NCBI GenBank assembly: GCA_020851015.1 | Contig: JADZDN010000234.1 | Location: 1-29,463 of the forward strand | Direction of reading: 5' to 3' | Length of the DNA stretch: 29,463 bases | From: Alphaproteobacteria bacterium | GTDB lineage: Bacteria; Pseudomonadota; Alphaproteobacteria; JAEULC01 | Part shown: piece by piece, positions 1 to 7,522 of the stretch | Position numbering within the stretch: the stretch's first letter is position 1 | Layout of the letters: every line of letters starts with the position of its first letter | Position numbers and translations under genes: made by a program | The notes under the pieces: model-generated | Told to the model about the DNA's origin: nothing | The model's database searches: none | What the model saw: the letters and a program-made list of their open reading frames with translations, nothing else

Positions 1-1
1 G

Positions 2-286
2 CCGGTCGTGACCAGCTTCGTCTTCCGCGTGCGCAACGTGCCGGCCGCGCTCTACAAGGCGATGGGCGGCTTCGCCACCAACGGCGTCAACATGACCAAG
101 CTCGAGAGCTACATGCTGGGTGGCAATTTCTTCGCCACCCAGTTCTACGCCGACATCGAAGGCCATCCCGAGCACACGCCGGTCCGCCTGGCCATGGAGG
201 AGCTCAGCTTCTTCTCGCGCGAGGTGCGCATCCTCGGCGTCTATCCGCAGCACCCGATGCGGCAAAGGAAGGGCGCGGGGGATTGA
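2..286 (+). CDS. pheA: Prephenate dehydratase, C-terminal ACT domain (5' end outside window)
   Basis: Prephenate dehydratase converts prephenate to phenylpyruvate in phenylalanine synthesis. Only the last 94 residues or so are present; the reading frame is open from base 2 and runs off the left edge. The visible part is the regulatory ACT domain: FVFRVRNVPAALYKAMGGFA, then NMTKLESYML, then FYADIEGHPE, ending in the typical ILGVYPQHP tail. The phenylalanine-binding ESRP motif of enterobacterial PheA reads ESYM here, which as I recall is the usual alphaproteobacterial form. The catalytic domain lies upstream of the window. The gene converges with nudC across a repeat-filled gap. The family assignment is secure from the tail motifs. 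Confidence 0.9.
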   Translation, partial: PVVTSFVFRVRNVPAALYKAMGGFATNGVNMTKLESYMLGGNFFATQFYADIEGHPEHTPVRLAMEELSFFSREVRILGVYPQHPMRQRKGAGD

Positions 287-300
287 TCTTGACCCTCGCC

Positions 301-343
301 CCTCATCCTTCGAGACGCTCGCTGCGCTCGCTCCTCAGGATGA
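301..343 (+). repeat. REP-like palindromic element, copy 1
   Basis: This 43-base unit begins CCTCATCCTTCGAGAC and ends GCTCCTCAGGATGA. It is the reverse complement of the unit at 376-417 in both arms (about 13 and 16 bases, one mismatch), while the centres differ. Its centre carries a short repeat, GCTCGCT-GC-GCTCGCT. From memory, sequences of this type are scattered in many copies through intergenic regions of alphaproteobacterial genomes. No protein is encoded. Confidence 0.75.
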
Positions 344-375
344 CGTGGTATTTTCGAGTCGGAAGAAAGTTCGCG

Positions 376-417
376 TCATCCTGAGGAGGGGCAAAGCCCC
401 GTCTCGAAGAATGAGGG
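376..417 (-). repeat. REP-like palindromic element, copy 2 (inverted)
   Basis: This is the inverted partner of the unit at 301-343. It begins TCATCCTGAGGAG, has its own small central hairpin (GGGGC-AAA-GCCCC) and ends GTCTCGAAGAATGAGGG. The two copies are 32 bases apart and could fold into one long hairpin. They sit exactly between the convergent ends of pheA (286) and nudC (424), so they may also stop transcription from both sides. That role is inferred; neither copy has a T-run. Confidence 0.75.
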
Positions 418-423
418 ACGCAG

Positions 424-1401
424 CTACTCCCCCTTCGCCCAGTCCTCGATCAGGCGGCGCGAGACCGACACGCGGCGCGGCAGGCGGAACGTGTCGTTCT
501 CCGGGCAGGCGCGGATTTCCGCGCGGGTGAACCAGCGCGCGGTCTCCAGCTCGTCGGTGTTGACCTTGGGCTCGACCGGGTCGGCCATCGCCGTGAAGCC
601 CAGCATGATCGAGGCCGGAAAGGGCCAGGGCTGCGAGGAGTGGTAGCGGATGTCGCGCACCTTGAGGCCGACCTCCTCCTCGACCTCGCGCGCCACCGCG
701 TCCTCCAGGCTCTCGCCCGGCTCGACGAAACCCGCCAGCACCGAATGCTGGCCCGGCGGCCAGATCTTCTGCCGGCCCAGCAGCACGCGCTCGCCGTCCG
801 TGACCAGCATGATGACGGCCGGATCGGTGCGGGGAAAATGCTGCGCCTTGCAGGCCGCGTTGGTGCAGCGGCGGACATGCCCGGCCTCGGCCGCCACGGT
901 CGGCGATCCGCACACCCCGCAGAACCTGTGGCGCTCGTGCCAGAAGGTGAGCCCCCGCGCATAGGCCATGACGGCGCCGGGCTGGTGCCCGATCAGCGGT
1001 CCGACGTCGCGCAAATCGGCGAAGCGCGGCGCGCCGCCCATGTTCAGGCCCTGGATGCGCGCCTGGATCTCCGGCTCGGCCAAGAGCGACAGGTCGATCG
1101 CGAAATGCGGCGCGTCGTCGACGAATCCCAGCAGCACGGCGCTGCCTTCGGGATCGAGCTTGATGTCGGCGAACAGCGCCTGGAATTCCGGCACCGACAG
1201 GAAGGCGGGGCCGGGCGGCGCGGCTTTCTCGGCCGTACCGTCGAGCACCAGGTTGCGCTGGCGCCAGACCGGCACCACCCGCGCGTCGGCGCGCGCCAGC
1301 AGCTTGCGCAGCGCGTCCGCGTCCGAGCGCAAGAGGTGCGCGCGCTCGATCCCGCCCGAGGCGTAGAAGTTCGCGGGGTGCCGATGGTGATAGACGATCA
1401 T
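424..1401 (-). CDS. nudC: NAD+ diphosphatase (NADH pyrophosphatase), Nudix family
   Basis: A 325-residue Nudix hydrolase that splits NAD(H) into NMN(H) and AMP and, in the best-studied homologues, removes NAD caps from RNA. A zinc ribbon lies near residues 160-183: CGVCG, then CTNAAC, so the second cysteine pair is spaced C-x4-C. The Nudix box follows at about 220-242 (GFVEPGESLED...REVEEEVGL, matching GX5EX7REUXEEXGU). The NudC-specific SQPWPFPAS motif is at about 254, which separates it from other Nudix enzymes. The ATG at 1401 (MIVYHHRHP) is preferred: the same frame stays open far upstream, but only as antisense of chrA. The GNAT gene lies 41 bases upstream on the same strand, so the two are probably co-transcribed. 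Confidence 0.93.
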   Translation of the reverse strand: MIVYHHRHPANFYASGGIERAHLLRSDADALRKLLARADARVVPVWRQRNLVLDGTAEKAAPPGPAFLSVPEFQALFADIKLDPEGSAVLLGFVDDAPHFAIDLSLLAEPEIQARIQGLNMGGAPRFADLRDVGPLIGHQPGAVMAYARGLTFWHERHRFCGVCGSPTVAAEAGHVRRCTNAACKAQHFPRTDPAVIMLVTDGERVLLGRQKIWPPGQHSVLAGFVEPGESLEDAVAREVEEEVGLKVRDIRYHSSQPWPFPASIMLGFTAMADPVEPKVNTDELETARWFTRAEIRACPENDTFRLPRRVSVSRRLIEDWAKGE

Positions 1402-1442
1402 GAGGCCGGGAACTTCGCACGCCCCGGGGGCAAAGCGCAACG

Positions 1443-1916
1443 TCAGGACGCCGGCGGATTGACCGGCAGCTTCTTCTGCATGAACACGCTGAGCGGGTCG
1501 GGCCGGTAGTCGCCGAAGGGACCGCGCTCGCGGTAGCCGAAGCGGCGGTAGAGGGCGAGCGCCGCATGGCTGTCGATGCCGGTTTCCAGCCGGATTTTTC
1601 CGACCCGCGCGCGCCCGGCCGCCGCCTCGATCGCGGCCAGGATCGCCCGCGCCACGCCCTTGCCGCGCGCGGCCTCGCTGACGAACATGCGCTTGATCTC
1701 GGCCTTGCCCGGGCGGCCCAGCACCAGCGCGCCGCAGCCCACCGCCCGCCCGTCGAGCCGCGCGACGAAGAACCGGACGTTCGGCTGCGCCAGCGTGTCG
1801 ACATCCACCAGGTGGTTGCTCTCCGGCGGGTAGAGCGCCTGGGCATGCGCGTCCGACTGCCGCAGCAATTCGGCCACCGCGGCTTGATGCGGGGATTCCT
1901 CCGCGACCCGGACCAC
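1443..1916 (-). CDS. GNAT-family N-acetyltransferase
   Basis: A 157-residue single-domain acyl-CoA N-acyltransferase; its substrate cannot be told from sequence. The GNAT core is clear: VGCGALVLG (strand 4), then IKRMFVSEAARGKGVARAIL with the acetyl-CoA-binding R/Q-x-x-G-x-G/A element ARGKGVA, then LETGIDSHAALALYRRFGYRERGPF, the usual C-terminal strand and helix. The start is GTG at 1916, preceded by GGAGAG seven bases upstream; the nearby ATG at 1923 is out of frame. It is first in a probable two-gene unit with nudC and is divergent from chrA, sharing a 130-bp control region. Confidence 0.85.
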   Translation of the reverse strand: MVRVAEESPHQAAVAELLRQSDAHAQALYPPESNHLVDVDTLAQPNVRFFVARLDGRAVGCGALVLGRPGKAEIKRMFVSEAARGKGVARAILAAIEAAAGRARVGKIRLETGIDSHAALALYRRFGYRERGPFGDYRPDPLSVFMQKKLPVNPPAS

Positions 1917-2046
1917 TTTGCATCTCTCCGGCTCGACCGGAATGGAGACGAACCTGCCATGCCGGGATCAGCTTGAATGCTATACCTTGCCGATCCCGTG
2001 GCCGGGTGTCCACAAGCAAGCACCAGGCTGCTTTCGCAGGAGCCAG

Positions 2047-3411
2047 ATGCGCGATCGCAACCCTTTGCCGGCTGTGCCCTTCGCCGAGGCGTTCCGCGTC
2101 TGGCTGAAGATCGGATTGCTCAGCTTCGGCGGGCCGGCCGGGCAGATCGCGACCATGCACCGCATCCTGGTGGACGAGAAACGCTGGATCGGCGAGGCGC
2201 GGTTCCTGCACGCCCTCAACTACTGCATGCTGCTGCCCGGACCCGAGGCGACGCAGCTCGCCACCTATGTCGGCTGGCTGCTGCATCGCACCCCGGGCGG
2301 GCTGGTCGCGGGCATCCTGTTCGTGCTGCCGGGCTTCGCGGTGATGCTGGGCTTGAGCGCGCTCTATGCCGGCTATCGCCATCTGCCGCTCGTGGAGGCG
2401 GCGTTCTTCGGCATCAAGGCGGCCGTGCTGGCGGTGGTGGTCGAGGCCGTGCTGCGCATCGGCCGGCGCGCGCTGAAGAACGCGGCCCAGACGACCCTGG
2501 CGGGCCTGGCCTTCGTCGCGATCTTCCTGTTCGCCGTGCCGTTCCCGCTGATCGTCCTGGCGGCCGGGGTGGTTGGCTTGGCCGGCGCGCGGTGGCGGCC
2601 GGACCTGTTCGCCGCCGCCGGCGGTCACGGGCCGGCCAAGGACAAGCCGGTGATCGACGCGCTGATCGACGAGAACCTCTTGACCCATGTCGATCCCACG
2701 CCGCGCCGGGCGGGGCGGATGCTCGCGATCTGGGGCCTGCTGTGGTTCGCGCCGGTGCTGCTGGCCGCCATGATGCTCGGCCCGTCGCACGTGCTGGTGG
2801 CCGAAGGGCTGTTCTTCTCCAAGACCGCCGTCGTCACCTTCGGCGGCGCCTATGCGGTGCTGGCCTATGTGGCGCAGCAGGCGGTCGAGCACTACGGCTG
2901 GCTCAACCCGGGCGAGATGCTGGACGGGCTCGGCCTGGCCGAAACCACGCCCGGCCCGCTGATCCTGGTGCTGACCTTCGTCGGCTACCTCGCGGCGCTG
3001 CGCCACGCCGCGCCGTTCGACCCGTTCCTGGCCGGCGTGCTGGGCGCCGTCATGACCACCTGGGTCACTTTCGTGCCGTGTTTCCTGTGGATATTTCTGG
3101 GCGCGCCCTATGTCGAGCGGTTGCGCGGCAACAAGCTGGCCGCGGGCGCGCTGTCGGCGATCACCGCGGCGGTGGTGGGGGTGGTGCTGGACCTGGCGGT
3201 CTGGTTCGCGCTCAAGGTCATCTTCCGCGCGCATGTCGACTGGGAATTTGCCGGCATGCGGCTCGACCTGCCGGTGCTGAATTCGGTGGACTGGGTGGCG
3301 CTGATGCTCGCCGCGGCATCGATGCTGGCGATGCTGCGGTTCAAGGTTGGAATGGTGACGACCCTGGCCGGCGCGGCACTGGCGGGGATCGCGTGGCGCG
3401 CGCTCGCCTAG
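2047..3411 (+). CDS. chrA: Chromate transporter, CHR family, two-domain form
   Basis: A 454-residue inner-membrane protein of the CHR family; characterised ChrA members export chromate by proton-driven efflux and give chromate resistance. Two homologous CHR halves are visible. The first has LSFGGPAGQ at about 25-33 and LPGPEATQLATYVG near 65. The second has VTFGGAYAVL near 263 and ETTPGPLILVLTFVGY near 298. A short charged cytoplasmic stretch (around 200-230) joins them. The frame is open from 1918, but the ATG at 2047 is chosen because AGGAG lies four bases upstream and the extra 43 residues look non-coding. The C-terminus is only 3 bases from the convergent TRAP permease stop. Members of this family are not all chromate-specific, so the substrate is inferred. 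Confidence 0.9.
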   Translation: MRDRNPLPAVPFAEAFRVWLKIGLLSFGGPAGQIATMHRILVDEKRWIGEARFLHALNYCMLLPGPEATQLATYVGWLLHRTPGGLVAGILFVLPGFAVMLGLSALYAGYRHLPLVEAAFFGIKAAVLAVVVEAVLRIGRRALKNAAQTTLAGLAFVAIFLFAVPFPLIVLAAGVVGLAGARWRPDLFAAAGGHGPAKDKPVIDALIDENLLTHVDPTPRRAGRMLAIWGLLWFAPVLLAAMMLGPSHVLVAEGLFFSKTAVVTFGGAYAVLAYVAQQAVEHYGWLNPGEMLDGLGLAETTPGPLILVLTFVGYLAALRHAAPFDPFLAGVLGAVMTTWVTFVPCFLWIFLGAPYVERLRGNKLAAGALSAITAAVVGVVLDLAVWFALKVIFRAHVDWEFAGMRLDLPVLNSVDWVALMLAAASMLAMLRFKVGMVTTLAGAALAGIAWRALA

Positions 3412-3414
3412 CCG

Positions 3415-5415
3415 TCAGCCGCCGTAAAGGAAGTTCGGCAGCCACAGCGTCATGCCGGGCCAGAGATACATGATCACCATGCACAGGATCACGATCAGCA
3501 TATAGGGCATCATGCCGGCGAAGATCTGGTTCAAGGTTACGTGCTTTGGCGCCACGCCCTTCAAGTAGAAGGCCGACATCGCCACCGGCGGCGACAGGAA
3601 GGCTGCCTGCAGGTTGACCGCCACCATGGTGCCGAACAGCACCGGGTCGACGTTGAAATGCGACAGCAGCGGAATGAAGATCGGGATGAAGATGACGATG
3701 ATCTCGGTCCATTCCAGCGGCCAGCCGAGCAGGAAGATGATCGCCTGCGCCACGATCATGAACATCGTGGGCGACAGGTCGAGGCCGAGCACCCACTTCT
3801 CGATCACCTGCTGGCCGCCGTGCAGCGCGAATACCGCCGAGAAGAGCGCCGAGCCTACGAACAGCCAGCACACCATCGCGGTCGTCTTGGCGGTGAGGAA
3901 CGTCGATTCTTTCAGCGTCTGCAGCAGGTGCCGGGCGGAGGCGAGGTCCCACAGCCACGGCACGGCCGTGCCGAGGAAGAGCGCGCCCAGGGTGCCGGAA
4001 ACGATCAAGGTGACGGTGTCGCCGCGCAGCGAGCCAAGCGCGCAGCCGATGAGAAGGCCGACGAGGCTCGCCCACAGCGTCGCGCGGCGGTACTTCTCGA
4101 AGGTCGCGAGGTACAGCGCGCCCAGCGCGCCGACGCCGGCCGATTCCGTCGCCGTCGTGATGCCGAACAGGATCACCGCCAGGACGACGAAGGTCAGCAC
4201 GCCGAGCGGCACGACCGAGGCCGAGAGCATCTTCAGGATCTCGAGCTGCTCGCCGTCCATGCGGTAGTAGTAGACGGCCAAGATCAGCGTCGTGACGATC
4301 GTGAAGCCCCAGAACCACGCGTAGAAGCCCTCCGGCACCTTGCCCAGCTCGGAATCGCTCGGTGGCCCGGGAAGCCCGGTGTTCAGCGCCTCGGGCTTGT
4401 CCGAGGAAGCGGTCGTGCCCTCGGAGACTTCCTTCTCCTCCGCGCCCAACTCCTTCGCGCCCTCCGCCGTGTCGGCGGACGGCGGTTCGGCCAGGCCGGA
4501 GGCGGCGGGCTGCGAAATCGTCTGCGCCGGCTCGGACGCCGCCTCGGGCGCATTGTGGATGACGACGTACCACCACGCCGCGGCCAAGGTGGCCCCGGCC
4601 AGCGCCAGCGGAATCATCGCCGCCAGCAGATTTTTCACCACCAGCCCATAGGGCGCCATTCCCGGGCGGAACAGCGCGCCGACCAGCCCGCCGATCACCC
4701 GCCGCGACGGTCCGCGCTGCAGCTTGGCGAGCCAATCCGGAATGGCGATGCGGTACTGGTCCGGCGGCAGTTTCGGCGCCACCGCGGGATTGATCAGCGC
4801 CCAGCCCAGGATGTAGACGAGATAAAGGAAGGTCAGGAAGAAGCCGGGCAGCATCGCCGCCGCGTAGAGTTTGACGATCGACTGGCCGGCCACGGCGGCG
4901 TAGACGATCAGCATCACCGAGGGCGGGATCAGGATGCCCAGCGTGCCGCCGGCGGTGATCACGCCCGAGGCCAGCTTGATGTCGTAGCCCGCGTTCAGCA
5001 TCGGGCGGAGCGCGATGACGCCCATCAGCACCACGACGGCGCCGACGATGCCCGACGCGATGCCCCAGAAGGCGCAGACCAGAAGCGTGGTGATCGCCAG
5101 CGAGGCCGGCAGGCGCCGGAAGGCGAGCTGCACGCTGTAGAACATCTTGTCGACCAGCGCCGCCCGCTCGATCACGTAGCCCATAAACACGAAAAGCGGG
5201 ATCGACAGCAGCGTGTCGTTGTTCATCGCGCCATAGGTGCGCTGGACCATCAGGTCGAACACGCGGTTCTGCCACCAGTGCTCGTGCGGGTCCCAGAACG
5301 CCAGCGCCCCGAAGAACATGCCCAGGCCCATCATCGTGAAGGCCGTGGGGAAGCCCATCATGATCGCGGCCACGATCAGCCCCAGCATCGACAGGCCGAG
5401 AAGCGGGTCGCTCAT
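3415..5415 (-). CDS. TRAP transporter large permease (FcbT3/DctM type), enlarged
   Basis: The 666-residue membrane subunit that carries out sodium-driven substrate import in a TRAP system. The usual DctM length is about 425-450, so this protein is roughly 220 residues longer. The first half is typical: SIPLFVFMGYVIERA, GIASGIVGAVVVLMG, GGTLGILIPPSVMLIVYAA. A TM segment near 265-287 is then followed by a hydrophilic Ala/Glu/Pro/Ser-rich stretch at about 288-362. The second half resumes with GITTATESAGVGALGAL and ends with LEWTEIIVIFIPIFIPLL and NLQAAFLSPPVAMSAFYLKG. The long form resembles the mannitol/chloroaromatic group (COG4664, from memory). Its ATG overlaps the stop codon of the small permease (ATGA), so the two are translationally coupled. 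The substrate is unknown. Confidence 0.9.
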   Translation of the reverse strand: MSDPLLGLSMLGLIVAAIMMGFPTAFTMMGLGMFFGALAFWDPHEHWWQNRVFDLMVQRTYGAMNNDTLLSIPLFVFMGYVIERAALVDKMFYSVQLAFRRLPASLAITTLLVCAFWGIASGIVGAVVVLMGVIALRPMLNAGYDIKLASGVITAGGTLGILIPPSVMLIVYAAVAGQSIVKLYAAAMLPGFFLTFLYLVYILGWALINPAVAPKLPPDQYRIAIPDWLAKLQRGPSRRVIGGLVGALFRPGMAPYGLVVKNLLAAMIPLALAGATLAAAWWYVVIHNAPEAASEPAQTISQPAASGLAEPPSADTAEGAKELGAEEKEVSEGTTASSDKPEALNTGLPGPPSDSELGKVPEGFYAWFWGFTIVTTLILAVYYYRMDGEQLEILKMLSASVVPLGVLTFVVLAVILFGITTATESAGVGALGALYLATFEKYRRATLWASLVGLLIGCALGSLRGDTVTLIVSGTLGALFLGTAVPWLWDLASARHLLQTLKESTFLTAKTTAMVCWLFVGSALFSAVFALHGGQQVIEKWVLGLDLSPTMFMIVAQAIIFLLGWPLEWTEIIVIFIPIFIPLLSHFNVDPVLFGTMVAVNLQAAFLSPPVAMSAFYLKGVAPKHVTLNQIFAGMMPYMLIVILCMVIMYLWPGMTLWLPNFLYGG

Positions 5416-6110
5416 GACTTGTCGCCGCGCCTGGCCGCATCCTCGTGGGCGTGCGTCTCGCCCATGCCGCGCTGCACGGCCGCCTCGTGGATCTCGTGCG
5501 CCTTCTCGATCGCCACCCGGCGCGATTCCTCGTCGACGAACTCGCTGTGCGCCAGCTGCTCTTCGACGATGTCGATTTCCTCGACGTCCTTCAGCCGCTC
5601 GGGCCATTCGCCGGTCTTCAGGCACACGATGCAGCGCACGATCTCGGCCGCGCCCTGGATCATCAGCAGCGTGCCGGCGATGGGGATGATCGCCTTGAAC
5701 TGGTAGACCGGCGGCCCGTTGGCGGTGACGTTGGAATGCTCGTCGATGCGCCAGGACAGCGCCGCGAAGTCGGCGCCGGCGTACATCAGCGCCAGGATGC
5801 CGGGAATGAAGAAAAGGATGTAGAGCGCCAGATCGAAGGTCGCCTGGGTGCGCGGACGCATCGAGCTGTAGAGGAAATCGCCGCGCACGTGGCCGTCCTG
5901 GGACAGGGTATAGGCCCCGCACATCATGAACAGCGTGCCGTAGATCATGCTGTCCAGGTCGAAGATCCAGGCGGTGGGCGCGTTCAGGATATAGCGCTTG
6001 AATACCTCGACGCAGACCACCAGCGTCAGGACGACGATCAGCCAGGAACTAACCTTGCCGGTCCAATCGCTCAAACGGTCGATGCCGGTGAGGAAGGATC
6101 TAACGCTCAT
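5412..6110 (-). CDS. TRAP transporter small permease (DctQ/FcbT2 type)
   Basis: The 232-residue small membrane subunit of the TRAP importer, which pairs with the large permease. Four hydrophobic helices occupy roughly residues 20-40, 52-72, 93-113 and 140-162, starting with VSSWLIVVLTLVVCVEVFKR, with the DctQ-like HVRGDFLYSSM between helices 2 and 3. The last 60 residues or so are an unusual, highly charged Glu/His-rich cytoplasmic tail (DVEEIDIVEEQLAHSEFVDE...), longer than in the minimal DctQ. It is the middle gene of a dctP-dctQ-dctM order and ends in an ATGA overlap with the large permease. A strong stem-loop lies upstream, between it and the binding-protein gene. Confidence 0.9.
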   Translation of the reverse strand: MSVRSFLTGIDRLSDWTGKVSSWLIVVLTLVVCVEVFKRYILNAPTAWIFDLDSMIYGTLFMMCGAYTLSQDGHVRGDFLYSSMRPRTQATFDLALYILFFIPGILALMYAGADFAALSWRIDEHSNVTANGPPVYQFKAIIPIAGTLLMIQGAAEIVRCIVCLKTGEWPERLKDVEEIDIVEEQLAHSEFVDEESRRVAIEKAHEIHEAAVQRGMGETHAHEDAARRGDKS

Positions 6111-6151
6111 CGATGCCGGATCGAAAAGGTGACATCTTCAGAAAACGGAAA

Positions 6152-6186
6152 GCGGGGCGCCGCGTCGTGCGGAAACGGCGCCCCGC
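6152..6186 (-). promoter_or_regulatory. Intercistronic stem-loop between TRAP binding protein and permease genes
   Basis: A perfect 11-bp inverted repeat: GCGGGGCGCCG at 6152-6162 pairs with CGGCGCCCCGC at 6176-6186, with a 13-base loop. On the transcribed (minus) strand it is followed by TTTCCGTTTTC, so it could terminate a fraction of transcripts or protect the 3' end of the binding-protein message. It starts 11 bases past the binding-protein stop codon. Confidence 0.7.
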
Positions 6187-6197
6187 ATCGGGTCCGA

Positions 6198-7358
6198 TCA
6201 GGTCTTCTTCGGCGCCGCCTTGCCGAAGTAGTGGTTGTAGGCCATCTCGCGGCGGACGTTGTTGTCGAGGTCCCACTTCACCACGCGTTCGGCGAACTTC
6301 TTCTGCGACGCCTCGATCTCCTTGAACAACGCGTTGCCGGCACCCTTCTTGGCCGCCGCGTCGTCATAGGCCGTGAGCTGGGTGCGCAGCACCGAGTCGG
6401 GCGTCTTGTAGAACTTGACCTTGTCCTTGGTCTGGAGCTCCACGTAGTCCTTGGAATAGCGGTCGATCGCCTTCCAGTACAGGTCCTGCGAGGCCGCCTC
6501 GACGCCGTTCTCGATGATTGCCTTCATCTTCGCCGGCAGCGCGTCGAACTTGGTCTTGTTGAACATGATCTCGAACTGCTCGGCATTCTGGTGGTAGCTC
6601 TGCAACATGCAGACCTTGGACACGTCCGGGAAGCCCAGCACGCGGTCCGAGGTCATGTTGTTGAACTCGGCCGCGTCGAGCAGGCCGCGGTCCATCGCCG
6701 GCACGATCTCGCCGCCGGGCAGCGCGTTCACCGCGGCGCCGAGTCCCGTGAACACGTCGATCGACAGACCCACCGTGCGGTACTTCAGGCCCTTGAAGTC
6801 CTCGGTCTTGGTGACCGGCTTCTTGAACCAGCCCAGCGGCTGCGTGAACATCGGGCCATAGGGGAACGACACGACGTTGGCGTCGATCGACGCATAGAGC
6901 TTCGCCAGCAGTTCCTTGCCGCCGCCGTATTTGTGCCAGGCCATGAGCTGCTGCGCGTCCATGCCGAAGGCCGGGCCCGAGCCCCACAGCGCCAGCGCGT
7001 TCTGCTTGCCATAGTGATAGACCAGCACGCCGTGGCCGCCGTCGAGCGTGCCCTTGGACACCGCGTCGAGCAGGCCGAAGGCGGGAACGACCGCGCCCGC
7101 CGGCAGCACTTCGATCTTCAGATCGCCGCCGGTCATGTCGTTGATCTTCTTCGCGAAGTCGCCGGCGTATTCGTGGAAGATGTCCTTCGACGGCCAGGTG
7201 CTCTGCCAGCGCATGCTGATCGGGCCGCTCTGCGCGTTCGAGACGCTGGGCATGGACAGCGCGGCCGCGCCCGTCGCCGCCGCGGCGGCGCCGCGCAGGA
7301 ACTTGCGGCGCGTTGTGCTCTTGCCGCCGGGTTTTTGGGTCGTCTTGGATGTCGTCAT
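6198..7358 (-). CDS. TRAP transporter substrate-binding protein, Tat-exported (FcbT1 type)
   Basis: A 386-residue periplasmic binding protein that delivers ligand to the TRAP permeases. A twin-arginine signal is present (TTRRKFLRG at 15-23, then a hydrophobic Ala-rich stretch and SNAQ near 42), so the protein is probably exported folded. The mature part begins MRWQSTWPSKDIFHEYAGDF and contains YRTVGLSIDVFTGLGA and the conserved LPGGEIVPAMDRGLLDAAEF segment of the DctP fold. The features fit the mannitol/chloroaromatic group (COG4663, from memory); related members bind aromatic or keto acids, but the ligand here is unknown. The ATG at 7358 has an excellent GGAGGAGG site six bases upstream. It is the first gene of the operon. 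Confidence 0.92.
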   Translation of the reverse strand: MTTSKTTQKPGGKSTTRRKFLRGAAAAATGAAALSMPSVSNAQSGPISMRWQSTWPSKDIFHEYAGDFAKKINDMTGGDLKIEVLPAGAVVPAFGLLDAVSKGTLDGGHGVLVYHYGKQNALALWGSGPAFGMDAQQLMAWHKYGGGKELLAKLYASIDANVVSFPYGPMFTQPLGWFKKPVTKTEDFKGLKYRTVGLSIDVFTGLGAAVNALPGGEIVPAMDRGLLDAAEFNNMTSDRVLGFPDVSKVCMLQSYHQNAEQFEIMFNKTKFDALPAKMKAIIENGVEAASQDLYWKAIDRYSKDYVELQTKDKVKFYKTPDSVLRTQLTAYDDAAAKKGAGNALFKEIEASQKKFAERVVKWDLDNNVRREMAYNHYFGKAAPKKT

Positions 7359-7462
7359 TCGTTTCCTCCTCCAGTGAGCTTGTTGCTCGCGCTTCAGCGC
7401 ATTGGACACCGGTTGATGGGGTCTTAATTCCGGTGGCATTCTTTATTTCAGCATGACACAGT

Positions 7463-7498
7463 TTACCGTTGCTTGGTAAGCGGGAATTTGTGTTCCCG
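7463..7498. promoter_or_regulatory. Two adjacent inverted repeats in the divergent TRAP/amidase control region
   Basis: TTACC-GTTGCTT-GGTAA (7463-7479) is followed immediately by CGGGAA-TTTGTG-TTCCCG (7481-7498). Both arm pairs are perfect. They lie in the only non-coding stretch between the TRAP binding-protein gene (ATG 7358) and the broken amidase (ATG 7523), so they are candidate operator sites for a regulator of either. I could not place a convincing -35/-10 pair. No regulator gene lies beside them. Confidence 0.4.
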
Positions 7499-7522
7499 GT
7501 TCTCAGCCTAGCTTGACCGGTC

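Noticed and set aside
301..417. The inverted repeats after pheA as a CRISPR array or insertion-sequence ends
   Set aside because: There are only two copies, they are inverted rather than direct, and the 32-base interval encodes nothing. No transposase or cas gene is near.
1918..2046. N-terminal extension of chrA by 43 residues from an ATG at 1918
   Set aside because: There is no family similarity, it contains soluble Cys/Pro-rich sequence before the conserved opening, and the ATG at 2047 has AGGAG just upstream.
424..3234. A very long minus-strand open frame continuing from nudC through the GNAT gene and antisense to chrA
   Set aside because: Only the last 325 codons resemble a protein family. 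The rest is Arg/Gln/His-rich, as expected for an antisense frame in GC-rich DNA, and two real genes occupy the region.
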